Of a stretch of DNA of 64,000 nt, positions 15,233 through 24,679 are shown piece after piece. Each line of letters opens with the position of its first letter. Position 1 is the first letter of the stretch. A model generated the notes under the pieces. It did no database searches and was not told the DNA's origin. It worked only from the letters and a program-made list of their open reading frames with translations. This DNA is from Rossellomorea arthrocnemi (GTDB lineage Bacteria > Bacillota > Bacilli > Bacillales > Bacillaceae_B). The stretch lies in assembly GCF_904424705.1 (NCBI RefSeq), contig NZ_CAJGBF010000017.1, positions 19,174 to 83,173 on the forward strand, given 5' to 3'. A program made the translations under genes and the position numbers.

Positions 15233-16552
15233 TTAGAACCCCTCCAATTCTTCCAGGGGGACCCTTATCCAGTTTCCACTATACTTGTAGTACCAGGAAG
15301 GTTCAAATATTAAGAATTTCTTATTGGATTCATTGGTATCCCTCGTCATTTTATATCCAACGACAATGTCTTCAACTTCTTCAATTTTTATCGTACTATC
15401 CTTCTTCAAAGCATATAGGACAGAGGCACCTGATGGAAGTAGTACATCTCTGATCGCGTTTTTCGAAACCATATCCAATGTAAAGTACGGTCGTTCATAC
15501 TTGCTGAGGGAATTACTTCCCCACTCTTGAGTAAGTTCAGCCATATTATTCTCATTAAAGACCGGATGGTTCTCCATAAACAACCTGTACACAATCTTGT
15601 TTTCTACAGTACTGATGGAATAAAAATGATAGTCATCCGTCCATCCCCCATGATCATTGACAAATTCCATGCTTTTTTGAAATAGAGAAGCAGGTGGAAT
15701 AGAGGTATCGTTATCGACAGATAAATTTATGTACGAAAGAGTACTATATTCTTCATCCGTCTTCATGACGCTTGGTATATTAATAAAGGTATTCTTTGTT
15801 ACTTCAACGTTGTTTGGATCACTGAATAGTGCTTTCTTAAAATCTTCTAATGACAGTGTATCAGCATAAAACCTGTAGCTTTTATACTCTTTAGGTGATC
15901 TAGGAAGAAAAATATTTTTCTTAGAGTTCAGGGGCTGTTCAATATACTCTTCAAAAGAAGTGACCTGTTTCAAGAAATTTTTCTCGAATTTTTGTAAGCT
16001 TTCCAGATTCACGCGACATTCATAGAAGTACTTCTTTCCTGAATCAAGAGAGGCAAAATAAATTGTACCCGCATCAGAGTTAACCGTGTTCAAATCGATT
16101 ACAATACGATCGAATGAAGCAGCGGGGATATTTTTATCTTCGAAATGAATGACGTGACTATAAACCGATAAAGGTACAGTATCAGGGAATAGGATCTCGA
16201 TTTTCTTTGCACCTTGAATAATGGTTTTCATCTCGTCTTTGGAATACTGATTTGAGTAGTCTTTCAAATCAAACAGTGTCCAGCTACTCAATCCTTTTAT
16301 CACATTACCCATTTCTTTTCCGTCCAGTGTCCCTACTGTTTTGTTACCAGAATGATAAAAAAGTTGATACGGTTTAACCAATGCCTTTGAAAGATCTGTC
16401 TCCTCAATCTTTTCTCCAACAGACACATCAAAGGTTTCATTGCTGTCAATCGTGTCATACCCGGGTTGATACGTCCAAAGGTTATAGGTTAGGAAAATAC
16501 TGATAAAAACCAGTAAAGTTAATACAATCGATTTCATTTTTTCGTATTTCAT
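15233..16552 (-). CDS. walH: WalK regulator WalH (YycH)
   Basis: 439 residues. ATG 16552 overlaps the walK stop (ATGA); an earlier in-frame TTG is less likely. A single N-terminal transmembrane helix (IVLTLLVFISIFLTYNLW) is followed by a long extracytoplasmic YycH domain. Together with WalI it restrains the sensor kinase WalK. The sequence is less conserved than walR and walK, as is usual for this gene; the call rests on length, topology and position. Confidence 0.93.
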   Translation of the reverse strand: MKYEKMKSIVLTLLVFISIFLTYNLWTYQPGYDTIDSNETFDVSVGEKIEETDLSKALVKPYQLFYHSGNKTVGTLDGKEMGNVIKGLSSWTLFDLKDYSNQYSKDEMKTIIQGAKKIEILFPDTVPLSVYSHVIHFEDKNIPAASFDRIVIDLNTVNSDAGTIYFASLDSGKKYFYECRVNLESLQKFEKNFLKQVTSFEEYIEQPLNSKKNIFLPRSPKEYKSYRFYADTLSLEDFKKALFSDPNNVEVTKNTFINIPSVMKTDEEYSTLSYINLSVDNDTSIPPASLFQKSMEFVNDHGGWTDDYHFYSISTVENKIVYRLFMENHPVFNENNMAELTQEWGSNSLSKYERPYFTLDMVSKNAIRDVLLPSGASVLYALKKDSTIKIEEVEDIVVGYKMTRDTNESNKKFLIFEPSWYYKYSGNWIRVPLEELEGF

Positions 16553-18375
16553 GACCAATCATCCTCTTGTCCGACGTCATATGGGAGGGTAAAGATGATC
16601 GTCGTGCCTTTCCCTTCCGTGCTGGTCGCCCACACGTCACCACCGTGCGCTGAAATCATTTCTTTCGCGATAGCAAGACCGAGTCCGGTACCACCCATTT
16701 GTCTTGTTCTGGCTTTGTCAACCCTGTAGAAACGTTCAAAGATTTTTTCTAAATTTTCCTTAGGTATCCCTAAACCTTGGTCTGAAACGCTGATTTCAAT
16801 GTAACCATCTTTTTCTTTCACTTTAAATGTAATGGTTCCACCCTCAGGGGAAAATTTTAAGGCATTGGAAATGATATTATCTAATACCTGGGTGATTTTA
16901 TCCTGGTCCACTTCTACGAACAGCGCCTTGTCAGGCAAAAAGCGTTGGAAGGTCACGTTGATATTTTTCGTCATTTCAAATCGATCGATGATTTTATGGA
17001 AAAAGAGAATAAAGTCGACCCAGTCTTTATTAAATCGGTAGTCTTTGCTATCCATTTTAGAAAGTTGCAGAAGGTCATTGACCAGCCTGATCATTCTTTC
17101 CGTTTCATTTTGAGTGACATCAAGGAATTGAGGCGCAATATTCTCATCCTGCCAAGCACCTTCTGCCAGTGCCTCCAGATAACTCCTCATTGTGGTAAGC
17201 GGCGTTCTTAGCTCATGGGAAACATTGGCTACGAATTCCCTTCGTTCCAGATCTATCTTCTCCTGTTCCGTGATATCATGTAAGACGGCAATCAGACCAT
17301 TCACAAACCCGGTCTCTTTTTGAATGATAGAGAAATTAGCCCTCAGGATATACGGTTTATCCTTTGTGCTGTAATCTAAAATGATGGACTCCTGCTCATT
17401 TGATAAGTCGTCGAACGTATACTCCTCATCTAGTCCAAGCAGTGAAATAATCGGTTGGGAAACGACTGTTTCACGTGAAACATTCAACATGCTTGCTGCA
17501 GGATCATTTATGAGAATGACCCTTCCTTTTCGATCAGTAGCAATAACTCCATCCGTCATATAAGAGAGGACAGACGACAACTTTCTACGCTCTCCTTCTG
17601 TCGTTGCCTGGGCTTCCTGAAGACGCTTTGTCAAATTGTTAAACGTAATGGCTAGTTGACCAATTTCATCATATCCATATACTTTAACTTTTCTTGAGAA
17701 GTTCCCTTTCGCCATAGCCAGTGCCTGTTTGCGCATATCTGATATCGGCCTGGTGACAGTTTGAGCTAATAGAACTCCAAGTACAGCCGTTATGACCAGT
17801 GCAATGATCGTACCGTTAGTGAAGATTTTATTAATATCGTTCATTTGATCATAGACTCTCTCAATTTCACCAACGATATAAATGGCACCAATCACCTCAT
17901 CATTTGATTCGATCGGTTTGGCATGTACCCAAATACGGTCATGTGTTTGATTATCAACATACGTATTTTCCGAAGTAACACCCAGGGCGAGTACCCTCTT
18001 CACATCTTTATCAGAGGTTACCCTGTTAACAACCTTTTGGTTATTCGGATCAGAGGTACCAATGATCCGCTTCCGATTATCAATGACTCTGATCTCGGCA
18101 ATATCTGAATTCTTACTGCTGTCTTCTAGTATTCTTCTAATGTCTTCTTCCTGCGTGGGATCATCCTCCCCGCGCTCTTTCACCATTTCTTCCTTGATCG
18201 TATACTCTAATAACTCCACTCGATTAGTGATGGAGGATTGGAAGTTCTCCACAAGCTTCTGCTCAAGCTCCCTCACAAAATAAACCCCGATGATTTGCAT
18301 GGCGAGAAGGATGAGCAGAACGTAGATTAAAACGAATTTCAAATGAATGGAACGGGTTAAGCCAACTTTCTTCAT
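16549..18375 (-). CDS. walK: Sensor histidine kinase WalK (YycG)
   Basis: 608 residues. First transmembrane helix about residues 12-30, an extracytoplasmic sensor domain, second helix about 184-205, HAMP, a PAS domain (YMTDGVIATDRKGRVILIN), the phospho-acceptor FVANVSHELRTPL and an ATPase domain (NALKFSPEGG, DQGLGIP, GGTGLGLAIAKE). With WalR it forms the essential system controlling cell-wall hydrolases. The gene contains a perfect parS site at 17467-17482. It follows walR by 6 bases and overlaps walH. Confidence 0.97.
   Translation of the reverse strand: MKKVGLTRSIHLKFVLIYVLLILLAMQIIGVYFVRELEQKLVENFQSSITNRVELLEYTIKEEMVKERGEDDPTQEEDIRRILEDSSKNSDIAEIRVIDNRKRIIGTSDPNNQKVVNRVTSDKDVKRVLALGVTSENTYVDNQTHDRIWVHAKPIESNDEVIGAIYIVGEIERVYDQMNDINKIFTNGTIIALVITAVLGVLLAQTVTRPISDMRKQALAMAKGNFSRKVKVYGYDEIGQLAITFNNLTKRLQEAQATTEGERRKLSSVLSYMTDGVIATDRKGRVILINDPAASMLNVSRETVVSQPIISLLGLDEEYTFDDLSNEQESIILDYSTKDKPYILRANFSIIQKETGFVNGLIAVLHDITEQEKIDLERREFVANVSHELRTPLTTMRSYLEALAEGAWQDENIAPQFLDVTQNETERMIRLVNDLLQLSKMDSKDYRFNKDWVDFILFFHKIIDRFEMTKNINVTFQRFLPDKALFVEVDQDKITQVLDNIISNALKFSPEGGTITFKVKEKDGYIEISVSDQGLGIPKENLEKIFERFYRVDKARTRQMGGTGLGLAIAKEMISAHGGDVWATSTEGKGTTIIFTLPYDVGQEDDWS
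17467..17482. promoter_or_regulatory. parS site inside walK
   Basis: TGTTTCACGTGAAACA, an exact 16-bp palindrome identical to the Spo0J/ParB binding consensus. Spo0J loaded here would help recruit condensin and segregate the origin region. Confidence 0.93.
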
Positions 18376-18381
18376 TACATA

Positions 18382-19089
18382 TTACTCCTGTTCAGGATTT
18401 CGCAAGTAATAACCGACTCCTCTACGTGTTACGATCCAGGTAGGGTGACTTGGATTATCTTCGATTTTCTCACGGAGACGTCTGACGGTCACATCCACTG
18501 TACGCACATCTCCGTAATAGTCATAGCCCCATACGGTTTGAAGTAAATGCTCACGGGTCATGACTTGTCCAATATGTTTCGCTAAATAATGAAGGAGCTC
18601 GAACTCACGGTGCGTCAGTTCTATCGTGTCCCCTCTTTTTGAAACAACGTAGGCATCCGGGTGAATGGTTAAGGATCCCACGGTTATTTCGTTATTTTCA
18701 TCCTCGACAGTTTGCTGGGCACCATGCTGATGGCGTCGCAGGTTGGCTTTTACCCTTGCAATCAATTCACGGGTACTGAAAGGCTTTGTCACATAATCAT
18801 CCGCTCCAAGCTCCAGACCCAATACTTTATCAATTTCCGAATCCTTCGCTGTCAGCATGATAATCGGCATTTCATACTTCTTCCTAATCTCCCGGCACAC
18901 TTCCATCCCGTCTCGATTCGGAAGCATGATATCAAGGAGCACAAGATCCGGTTTAATTTCCTCAGCCATCTTCACAGCTTCATCGCCGTCATACGCACAA
19001 TGAACCTCATATCCTTCTTTTTTTAAATTAAATTGTAATATATCTGCAATTGGTTTCTCATCGTCAACGACTAATATTTTCTTCTCCAT
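18382..19089 (-). CDS. walR: Response regulator WalR (YycF)
   Basis: 235 residues, OmpR/PhoB family. The receiver domain has VVDDEKP (acidic pocket) and [11 protein letters not shown] with the phosphorylated Asp at about 53, then MLTAKD and Lys in VTKPFS. The C-terminal winged helix ends [15 protein letters not shown] and [10 protein letters not shown]. WalR activates autolysin genes in growing cells. First gene of the wal operon, with AAAGGAG before ATG 19089. The upstream region to 19250 presumably holds the promoter; no boxes there are convincing. Confidence 0.98.
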   Translation of the reverse strand: MEKKILVVDDEKPIADILQFNLKKEGYEVHCAYDGDEAVKMAEEIKPDLVLLDIMLPNRDGMEVCREIRKKYEMPIIMLTAKDSEIDKVLGLELGADDYVTKPFSTRELIARVKANLRRHQHGAQQTVEDENNEITVGSLTIHPDAYVVSKRGDTIELTHREFELLHYLAKHIGQVMTREHLLQTVWGYDYYGDVRTVDVTVRRLREKIEDNPSHPTWIVTRRGVGYYLRNPEQE

Positions 19090-19250
19090 GTCAATTGATC
19101 TCCTTTAGAAAAAAGTAATTTATCATATAAAGTTGTGATTAGTATAGGATTCTTCCTTTAAATTTATCACTTTCTCCATATTAATTCATCTTTTACTCTA
19201 TCATACCCTTTAATTCAATGCTTGTTGACTACAATCTAAATATAACAAAG

Positions 19251-19283
19251 GGGACTGACAAATAAAATGATTGTGTCAGTCCC
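19251..19283 (-). terminator. Terminator downstream of the M23 peptidase gene
   Basis: GGGACTGACA pairs with TGTCAGTCCC. The minus-strand side runs into CTTTGTT. It separates the peptidase gene from the wal operon promoter region. Confidence 0.75.
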
Positions 19284-19305
19284 TTGCTTTATTGTCTCTA
19301 TAGAA

Positions 19306-20790
19306 TTAAAGTACATCCAATGGATTAATCATTGATCCATTCTTGTATACTTCGATATGAAGGTGAACGCCGGTTGCTTCGCCGGTCTCTCCCATGATAC
19401 CAAGTTTTTGGCCTCTTTCAACCGTTTGACCTGCAGAAACGGAGATCGAATCCAGGTGAGCATAGATGGTCTTATATCCATTTCCATGATCAATGACGAC
19501 TTTATTTCCATAACCGCCATCGTCCCAGCCTGCAGAAACGACTCTTCCGTTATCCACCGATTTGATCGTACGGTCACTTGGACGGGCAATATCGATTCCT
19601 TTATGCATTTTCCCCCATCTCGGTCCTTGCTTCGAGGAAATGTACCCGCCATTCGTCGGCCATGCAAAACTTCCCGACCCTCTTGATGGAGTAGCCTTTG
19701 TCCCTTTTATAACGATATATGTCACTGGATCTTTCAGTTTCTTTTCTTCTTTTACATTTTTCTCGATTTGAGAACCATTTACCTCTGTCGTTTCAAAGGT
19801 AACGGATTTCTCACCATCCTGACCTTCTTGCTTCACTTTCGTATCGCCTTTATTCATTGAAGAGTCTTCTTCTACTTCCTTTTCATAAGCGATCTTTTCA
19901 ATTTTATTGGCTTCTTTCTTAACTAGAACATGAACAAGCGGCTCATAAACCGTCACGTTTAGCTCTGATCCTACTTTTAACGCATCGTCTGCATTTAAGT
20001 CATCGTTTAACTTCAGTAACTTCCCTGTCGTTAACGAATGATCTTCTGCAATTGTGCTTAACGCATCACCTTTTTGAACCTTGTATTTCTTCTCTTCTAA
20101 CGCACCTTTTTCAAGAAAATCGGCAGCTTTTTGAGGAGACATCAGTTCTTCAGGCTTTACCTGGACTTTTTTCACATCAACATCTTCTTTAAATGAAACT
20201 TCTAATAAACGCGTTTCATTTTCTTTTAAAGCGGGTAAAGAAGTGGTTGAAGAATCCTTTTCCCTAGCTTCTAGATCAGCCAGCTCTTCTTCTTTGACAT
20301 AGTTAAGCTTAAAGGCTTTCAATGCTTCTTCAGCAGCCTTTTCATCTGCTACATAAGCAACCGGTTTATTGTTCACAACGAGAGCAAACGCATTTGCTTC
20401 GATTGATACGGATTGATTTAATTGTTCAATCACCTGTTGGTTATTTGTCTTTGCAGCTGTAAAAACATTTTCAGGTATGTACGTTACGTCTTGTTCGAAA
20501 TCAACCTGGTAATCACTGTACTCTTTCTGTACTTTCTCAAGATTTTCATCTAAAACAGCCTTTACTTCTTCCTGACTAGTAACGGCCCCTACATACTCAC
20601 TACCCATGTAAACATGATAGATGGTTTGTAAATCTTCCTCGGACCCGGTAGCTGCTGCAGAAGAAAAAGTTAAAGTGGTAAGAGCGAGGGTAGTAATTCC
20701 TACTCTCTTCACTAATTGAGTTGATTTATGTCGAATATTAAGTTTTTTGTATTTTTCAATGATGGGTGATAACTTCTCTACAAAACTCAT
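19306..20790 (-). CDS. LysM/G5/M23 cell-wall peptidase
   Basis: 494 residues, ATG 20790 with AGGAGG upstream. An N-terminal hydrophobic segment (GITTLALTTLTFSSAAA) acts as signal or anchor. A LysM module (YKVQKGDALSTIAEDHSL) follows near residue 230, then a G5-like segment and a C-terminal M23 (lysostaphin-type) zinc endopeptidase domain with HKGIDIA and HLHIEV ligands. Such proteins cut peptidoglycan cross-links. It is next to the wal operon, whose regulon is enriched for such enzymes, so WalR control is plausible but unproven. Confidence 0.9.
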   Translation of the reverse strand: MSFVEKLSPIIEKYKKLNIRHKSTQLVKRVGITTLALTTLTFSSAAATGSEEDLQTIYHVYMGSEYVGAVTSQEEVKAVLDENLEKVQKEYSDYQVDFEQDVTYIPENVFTAAKTNNQQVIEQLNQSVSIEANAFALVVNNKPVAYVADEKAAEEALKAFKLNYVKEEELADLEAREKDSSTTSLPALKENETRLLEVSFKEDVDVKKVQVKPEELMSPQKAADFLEKGALEEKKYKVQKGDALSTIAEDHSLTTGKLLKLNDDLNADDALKVGSELNVTVYEPLVHVLVKKEANKIEKIAYEKEVEEDSSMNKGDTKVKQEGQDGEKSVTFETTEVNGSQIEKNVKEEKKLKDPVTYIVIKGTKATPSRGSGSFAWPTNGGYISSKQGPRWGKMHKGIDIARPSDRTIKSVDNGRVVSAGWDDGGYGNKVVIDHGNGYKTIYAHLDSISVSAGQTVERGQKLGIMGETGEATGVHLHIEVYKNGSMINPLDVL

Positions 20791-21101
20791 TGACTTGCCT
20801 CCTATAAACTAAAGCAAAAATCCCAGTTAACGGTCGTTCATTAAGCCTGATTTAGTCAAATTCTATAAAATTCGTACTTTACTAATTTACCATAATTCGA
20901 CGAAAACCGGGACGCAGAATCCTGATTGTAATATAACTGTATAATTTATCTGAATATATTTTCAGGGCTATCAATGGATGATCCCTGTTGTGATGGGAAT
21001 TACATGGGTCTAAAGATAGGGAGGCGACTGAAATATGGATGGAAGAAATTAGAGGATTTTCGGGATTTTATGTTACATAAGTGTTACAAAACTCATAATA
21101 A
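20791..21101. other. Intergenic stretch between the M23 gene and the tRNA cluster
   Basis: About 310 bases that must hold the promoter of the peptidase gene. I see no gene with a credible start, no clear promoter pair and no further repeat. Confidence 0.5.
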
Positions 21102-21141
21102 AAAAGTACTACGAGAGTCAAAGTCATCGCAGTACTTTTTG
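21102..21141 (-). terminator. Terminator of the tRNA cluster
   Basis: AAAAAGTACT pairs with AGTACTTTTT around a 20-base loop, 6 bases beyond the tRNA-Phe 3' end. Confidence 0.75.
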
Positions 21142-21146
21142 TAAGA

Positions 21147-21219
21147 TGGCTCAGGACGGAATCGAACCGCCGACACATGGATTTTCAGTCCATTGCTCTA
21201 CCAACTGAGCTACTGAGCC
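21147..21219 (-). tRNA. tRNA-Phe (GAA)
   Basis: 73 bases with acceptor stem GGCTCAG/CTGAGCC, anticodon loop CTGAAAA (anticodon GAA) and T-loop GGTTCGATTCC. CCA is not encoded. Last of four tRNAs read in the order Lys-Glu-Asp-Phe. Confidence 0.97.
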
Positions 21220-21315
21220 GTATGTAGGATACATCTCAAAAATAGAAGCTTGTTGTCCATCATCCAGTTCTCAGGAAGATGAATCAAGATGCTAAATATG
21301 TATGAGAAAAGAAAA

Positions 21316-21392
21316 TGGCGGTCCGGACGGGACTCGAACCCGCGACCTCCTGCGTGACAGGCAGGCATTCTAACCAACTGAACTACCGGACC
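21316..21392 (-). tRNA. tRNA-Asp (GTC)
   Basis: 77 bases including an encoded CCA. Acceptor stem GGTCCGG/CCGGACC, anticodon loop CTGTCAC (anticodon GTC) and T-loop GGTTCGAGTCC. Confidence 0.97.
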
Positions 21393-21488
21393 AAAAATTT
21401 TTGCGTTAGCAAAATAGGTTTCAAATATATTCTATTTCCGAATGAGAATGTCTGGCAAACCAGCAATCTATCAACAAGGAAATAAAAA

Positions 21489-21560
21489 TGACCCATACGG
21501 GATTCGAACCCGTGTTACCGCCGTGAAAGGGCGGTGTCTTAACCGCTTGACCAATGGGCC
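21489..21560 (-). tRNA. tRNA-Glu (TTC)
   Basis: 72 bases. Acceptor stem GGCCCAT/ATGGGTC, anticodon loop CTTTCAC (anticodon TTC), T-loop GGTTCGAATCC. CCA is not encoded. Confidence 0.97.
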
Positions 21561-21567
21561 ATAAAAA

Positions 21568-21643
21568 TGGTGAGCCATGAAGGATTCGAACCTTCGACCC
21601 TCTGATTAAAAGTCAGATGCTCTACCAACTGAGCTAATGGCTC
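21568..21643 (-). tRNA. tRNA-Lys (TTT)
   Basis: 76 bases including CCA. Acceptor stem GAGCCAT/ATGGCTC, anticodon loop CTTTTAA (anticodon TTT), T-loop GGTTCGAATCC. First of the cluster, 7 bases before tRNA-Glu. Confidence 0.97.
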
Positions 21644-22115
21644 TCTAAGTATATATAAACACGAATCGAAAGCTTGATCAAAGCCCTCTTTCGTGACAAC
21701 GAAATTAATATTATCATAGTATGAATGTCGAGAGCAACAGTTTTTTTGTTTTTTTGTCGAAAATTATTTCTTGGGGAATGATTTTTGGACGAACTCCCAT
21801 TTAGAGTATTCTCTCTAAGCTACTTTTGCTTAAATGATAATGTGTTGACTCCACCCTTTCTTTTACCACGAAATTCTACAAAAACGGAATAAACTATTCT
21901 AGTTGCAAGGGCAGGTGAAGAAATCATTAAAAAATCTTTTAGTTGTTGCCCGGTGATTTTTCTCTCCGAAAAGAAGATGATAATGCTCGAGTGCCTTAAA
22001 ATGCTGATTTCGATTTTATATTGCAATGAGGAAAGTACCCAATAACCCCCAAAATAAAAGACCCACCACCAGAGCCACTAACCGCTCCGACGGCAGATCT
22101 TCATTTCAAACAATA
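21644..22115. other. Intergenic stretch upstream of the tRNA cluster
   Basis: About 470 bases, including the unmapped promoter of the tRNA cluster. A 68-codon minus-strand frame (21820-22026) occupies part of it but has no convincing ribosome-binding site or family, and I do not call it a gene. Confidence 0.4.
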
Positions 22116-22529
22116 TCAATAAGTCAAACTAGCCGCCACAATCAACCCGACGACGATCGCAGCGGAGAATAGGCTGAATCCGATGGCGATGTTCCCTTCT
22201 TCCACTTTCTTTGCTAGGTTGGTACGGGGCGTCAGGACGTACTCGATGATCCAATAGGCGATGACTTGGGTGGCGATTCCGATCAGCCCCCAGATGAAAG
22301 CGTCCAGCAGGTTAAGGCTGTTCGCCCAGACCGTGTAAATGACAATGGCGAGTCCGATCGCTTTTCCCCATAGCTTTAGGGCTACAGCAATGTTACCTTC
22401 CCTGATCAGGGTCGCTTCTGAGAATTTTGTGGTGAAGGCGAAGACGGTAATTCCGAGGATCATGAGTCCAAGGCCTGTTCCGACGTGGGCCAGAAAGCTG
22501 AGTAGGGCTTCACTAGTTATGATTTGCAT
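22116..22529 (-). CDS. DUF350 (YjfL-like) membrane protein
   Basis: 137 residues with four predicted membrane helices in two similar halves (IREGNIAVALKLWGKAIGLA in the first, VEEGNIAIGFSLFSAAIVVG in the second). This internal duplication with NIA motifs is typical of DUF350. In E. coli the YjfL protein of this type is encoded with the ATP-grasp enzyme YjfC; here the gene follows such an enzyme by 15 bases. The biochemical role of the family is unknown. Confidence 0.85.
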   Translation of the reverse strand: MQIITSEALLSFLAHVGTGLGLMILGITVFAFTTKFSEATLIREGNIAVALKLWGKAIGLAIVIYTVWANSLNLLDAFIWGLIGIATQVIAYWIIEYVLTPRTNLAKKVEEGNIAIGFSLFSAAIVVGLIVAASLTY

Positions 22530-22544
22530 ATGTTTCTCTCCTTT

Positions 22545-23786
22545 TTATTTCTCCTGTATTCCTACAGGCAGAAAGTATGATTCGTTATCGGTGATGGCAT
22601 TTCCGGCTCGTAAACCGACGGCGCCGGGATTGCCGTTAATAATGAAGCTTCCGACCATAAGGCTTGCTTCCTTTTCCCCTTCATCCGTAGTGATCACTGA
22701 GACAGGGAGGGGGATGAACTGCTGATATACAGGAAGGGACTGTTTATACGTTTTATTCTTATCTTCTAACAGGACTTTTCCTGTTGCTTCCATGATTTTG
22801 ACCGTATCCCCTTCACGGCCGAATGCAGGTTTCTGGACATAGGTCATTCCGTTTTCCTCGAAATGTTCAGGTTCCAGGTAGGTGGGAAGGAAGTATCGTT
22901 CGATCCACTCGTGTTCTTCTTCAGTGAAAAAGGGACTCCCCTCTTCATGCAGCCCCCATATGAGGGCCTGAACTCCTTTTGATTGGAGTAAAAATGCGGA
23001 CGGTGGATTCAGGATTGCCAGCTTTTTCTCCAATACCATCTGCATGAGTTCCTGCCCGACTTTTTCTTCGGTCAACGGATCCTTATCATCCACGAGATGC
23101 TCAACGGGATAAGTTTGCCGGTATAATACATCAATTCGCTCTCCATTCGGAGTATAAAGTCCATTTTCCCGTATTTGCAGCTGATCGAGACTAACATATT
23201 CGGAAGGAACCCCGGAAAGCTCCTGAATATACTTCGTCGTCAGGTAATCTTCTTCGTTATCAGCATGAGAAGTGAAGACGATCTTCGCTTCTCCTTCTCT
23301 TTGGAGGGACTTCCAGGAAGATAGGAGACCCCTTTTCAATTCTTTGGCTAATATCTTTTCCATTCCTTCATTCGGATTGGGACAATCAAAGTATCGACAA
23401 ACCTTTTCATTCACGTGATAAAGTTCTTTTATGAATGTGGGGGTATCACTATTAAATTCTAATAGTTTTATTTCTCCTTCTGAGACTACAAAGTCGAATC
23501 TCCCGATGATACATTCTTGAGGAATCGTTTTACACTTTATATAAGAAAGGGATTCCCCAGGGTATCCGAGTTCAAGGAGAGTATCGTCTTCTAATTCCCG
23601 AAGCAGATCGGCCGTTTTATCAAAGATGGCGTACACCCGCCTGGATGCTTCTTGAATCGCCAAAACCGTTTCATGGGATTTTAAATGGATATCCAATAAG
23701 GCATACTCCATGTCATATAAATTATGCCAAAATGCGGATATGTCCTTGTAAAAGGCATTTCTATTTTCACGATGAGAGGCAGTCAT
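22545..23786 (-). CDS. Glutathionylspermidine synthase-like ATP-grasp amidoligase (YjfC-like)
   Basis: 413 residues from ATG 23786, with GGAGGG overlapping the end of the previous gene; an in-frame start at 23804 is within that gene and unlikely. Family motifs include GRFDFVVSEGEIKLLEFNSDTPT (acidic, metal/ATP binding), VLYRQTYPVEHL, the KPAFGREGD loop and MVGSFIINGNPGAVGLR at the end. The amidase half of bifunctional glutathionylspermidine synthetase is absent. Relatives are predicted to ligate amines to carboxylates of peptides or proteins. Coupled to the upstream lipoprotein gene, which may be a substrate; that is inference. Confidence 0.88.
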   Translation of the reverse strand: MTASHRENRNAFYKDISAFWHNLYDMEYALLDIHLKSHETVLAIQEASRRVYAIFDKTADLLRELEDDTLLELGYPGESLSYIKCKTIPQECIIGRFDFVVSEGEIKLLEFNSDTPTFIKELYHVNEKVCRYFDCPNPNEGMEKILAKELKRGLLSSWKSLQREGEAKIVFTSHADNEEDYLTTKYIQELSGVPSEYVSLDQLQIRENGLYTPNGERIDVLYRQTYPVEHLVDDKDPLTEEKVGQELMQMVLEKKLAILNPPSAFLLQSKGVQALIWGLHEEGSPFFTEEEHEWIERYFLPTYLEPEHFEENGMTYVQKPAFGREGDTVKIMEATGKVLLEDKNKTYKQSLPVYQQFIPLPVSVITTDEGEKEASLMVGSFIINGNPGAVGLRAGNAITDNESYFLPVGIQEK

Positions 23787-23787
23787 A

Positions 23788-24096
23788 TTACCCTCCGAAT
23801 CCACCTTTAGAGCCGCTTCCGATTCCGGATTTATAGCTTTTGGAATATGATTTGTATTTTGAAAAATTTCTCAGGTTGGATTTATTTTTGAACATCCTGC
23901 CAGCGAACCAAAAGTACCCAAAGTGAGGTGAATGGTTGTCATCGCAATAATATGTCCCACTATCATCATCCCAATCCCAGTCGTCACAGTCTACATCCGT
24001 CGGTTCCGGTGGCAGGTCCTGATTCCCGCAGCCACTGACAGATATCGCCATGACGGAGGCGGCCACTCCCGCCATCATTTTTTTCGTTTTATTCAT
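23788..24096 (-). CDS. Small lipoprotein with acidic/aromatic and glycine-rich parts
   Basis: 102 residues. Lys-rich start, hydrophobic core MMAGVAASVMAISVSGC with a lipobox Cys at about residue 23. Then an acidic, Cys- and Trp-containing segment (DVDCDDWDWDDDSGTYYCDD), an aromatic patch, a Ser/Lys/Tyr-rich stretch and a Gly-rich tail ending GGFGG. Its ATG overlaps the preceding gene's TGA, and its TAA is part of the next gene's ribosome-binding region, so the three are tightly coupled. E. coli yjf clusters also contain a lipoprotein (YjfM). The acidic run might be an amidoligase target. Confidence 0.8.
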   Translation of the reverse strand: MNKTKKMMAGVAASVMAISVSGCGNQDLPPEPTDVDCDDWDWDDDSGTYYCDDNHSPHFGYFWFAGRMFKNKSNLRNFSKYKSYSKSYKSGIGSGSKGGFGG

Positions 24097-24557
24097 CTTG
24101 TTTCCTCCTCTAGCTTATATCCCGTTGCATTTACATAAAGTATATACACATAGCGATCCTCATCGATTTCAGCAGAGTCGCGTTCCCACTCAGCACCATC
24201 TATATAATAATAAACAGAACCGATGACACTTAGAATATCCAGATGATAATCATGGTGTTCTATTTTTAAAATCGGGTTATTTTTCCGCTTATTTAATTCC
24301 CGAATCTCCAGTACCAGTCGTTCTGGAGGGAACAAAGGATCATTCAGTGGTTCCTCTTCATAAGTTTCAACATAAATGATGAATAAGTTCCCCTCCATGG
24401 CAGAAGATAGCTGCCGGTAGGTGACTCCTTCCTTTACAAAGAACTCACATTCCCTTCTGGAGAGGATTTGTTCTAGCTCAATATCGGGATAATGATAAAT
24501 CGCTTCAAAAGAATCGTTTCCTTTTCTTACTCGATATTCTAATATCGGTTCTTTCAT
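24093..24557 (-). CDS. Hypothetical cytoplasmic protein, first gene of the amidoligase cassette
   Basis: 154 residues from ATG 24557, with GGAGG 6 bases upstream; a longer frame to 24578 lacks a site. Soluble, acidic, alternating strand-like segments (EFFVKEGVTYRQL, NLFIIYVETYEEEP, SVIGSVYYYIDGAEWERDS, YVYILYVNATGYKLEEE). I do not recognise its family. It heads a four-gene operon ending with the DUF350 protein and lies divergent to a K+ channel gene, with about 120 bases between them. Confidence 0.7.
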   Translation of the reverse strand: MKEPILEYRVRKGNDSFEAIYHYPDIELEQILSRRECEFFVKEGVTYRQLSSAMEGNLFIIYVETYEEEPLNDPLFPPERLVLEIRELNKRKNNPILKIEHHDYHLDILSVIGSVYYYIDGAEWERDSAEIDEDRYVYILYVNATGYKLEEETR

Positions 24558-24679
24558 TTTATGCCTCCAGACTTCCACTATGTTTTCTTTAAACTATACG
24601 AACCAATAAGGAAAAGGTTTCGTTTTCTAGAAGTTCATTGGTATTATTGAACTATGATTTTTTAAAAAGGAGGGTATGT

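Noticed and set aside
21820..22026. 68-codon minus-strand frame downstream of the DUF350 gene
   Set aside because: No convincing ribosome-binding site, no recognisable family and unremarkable composition; treated as intergenic.
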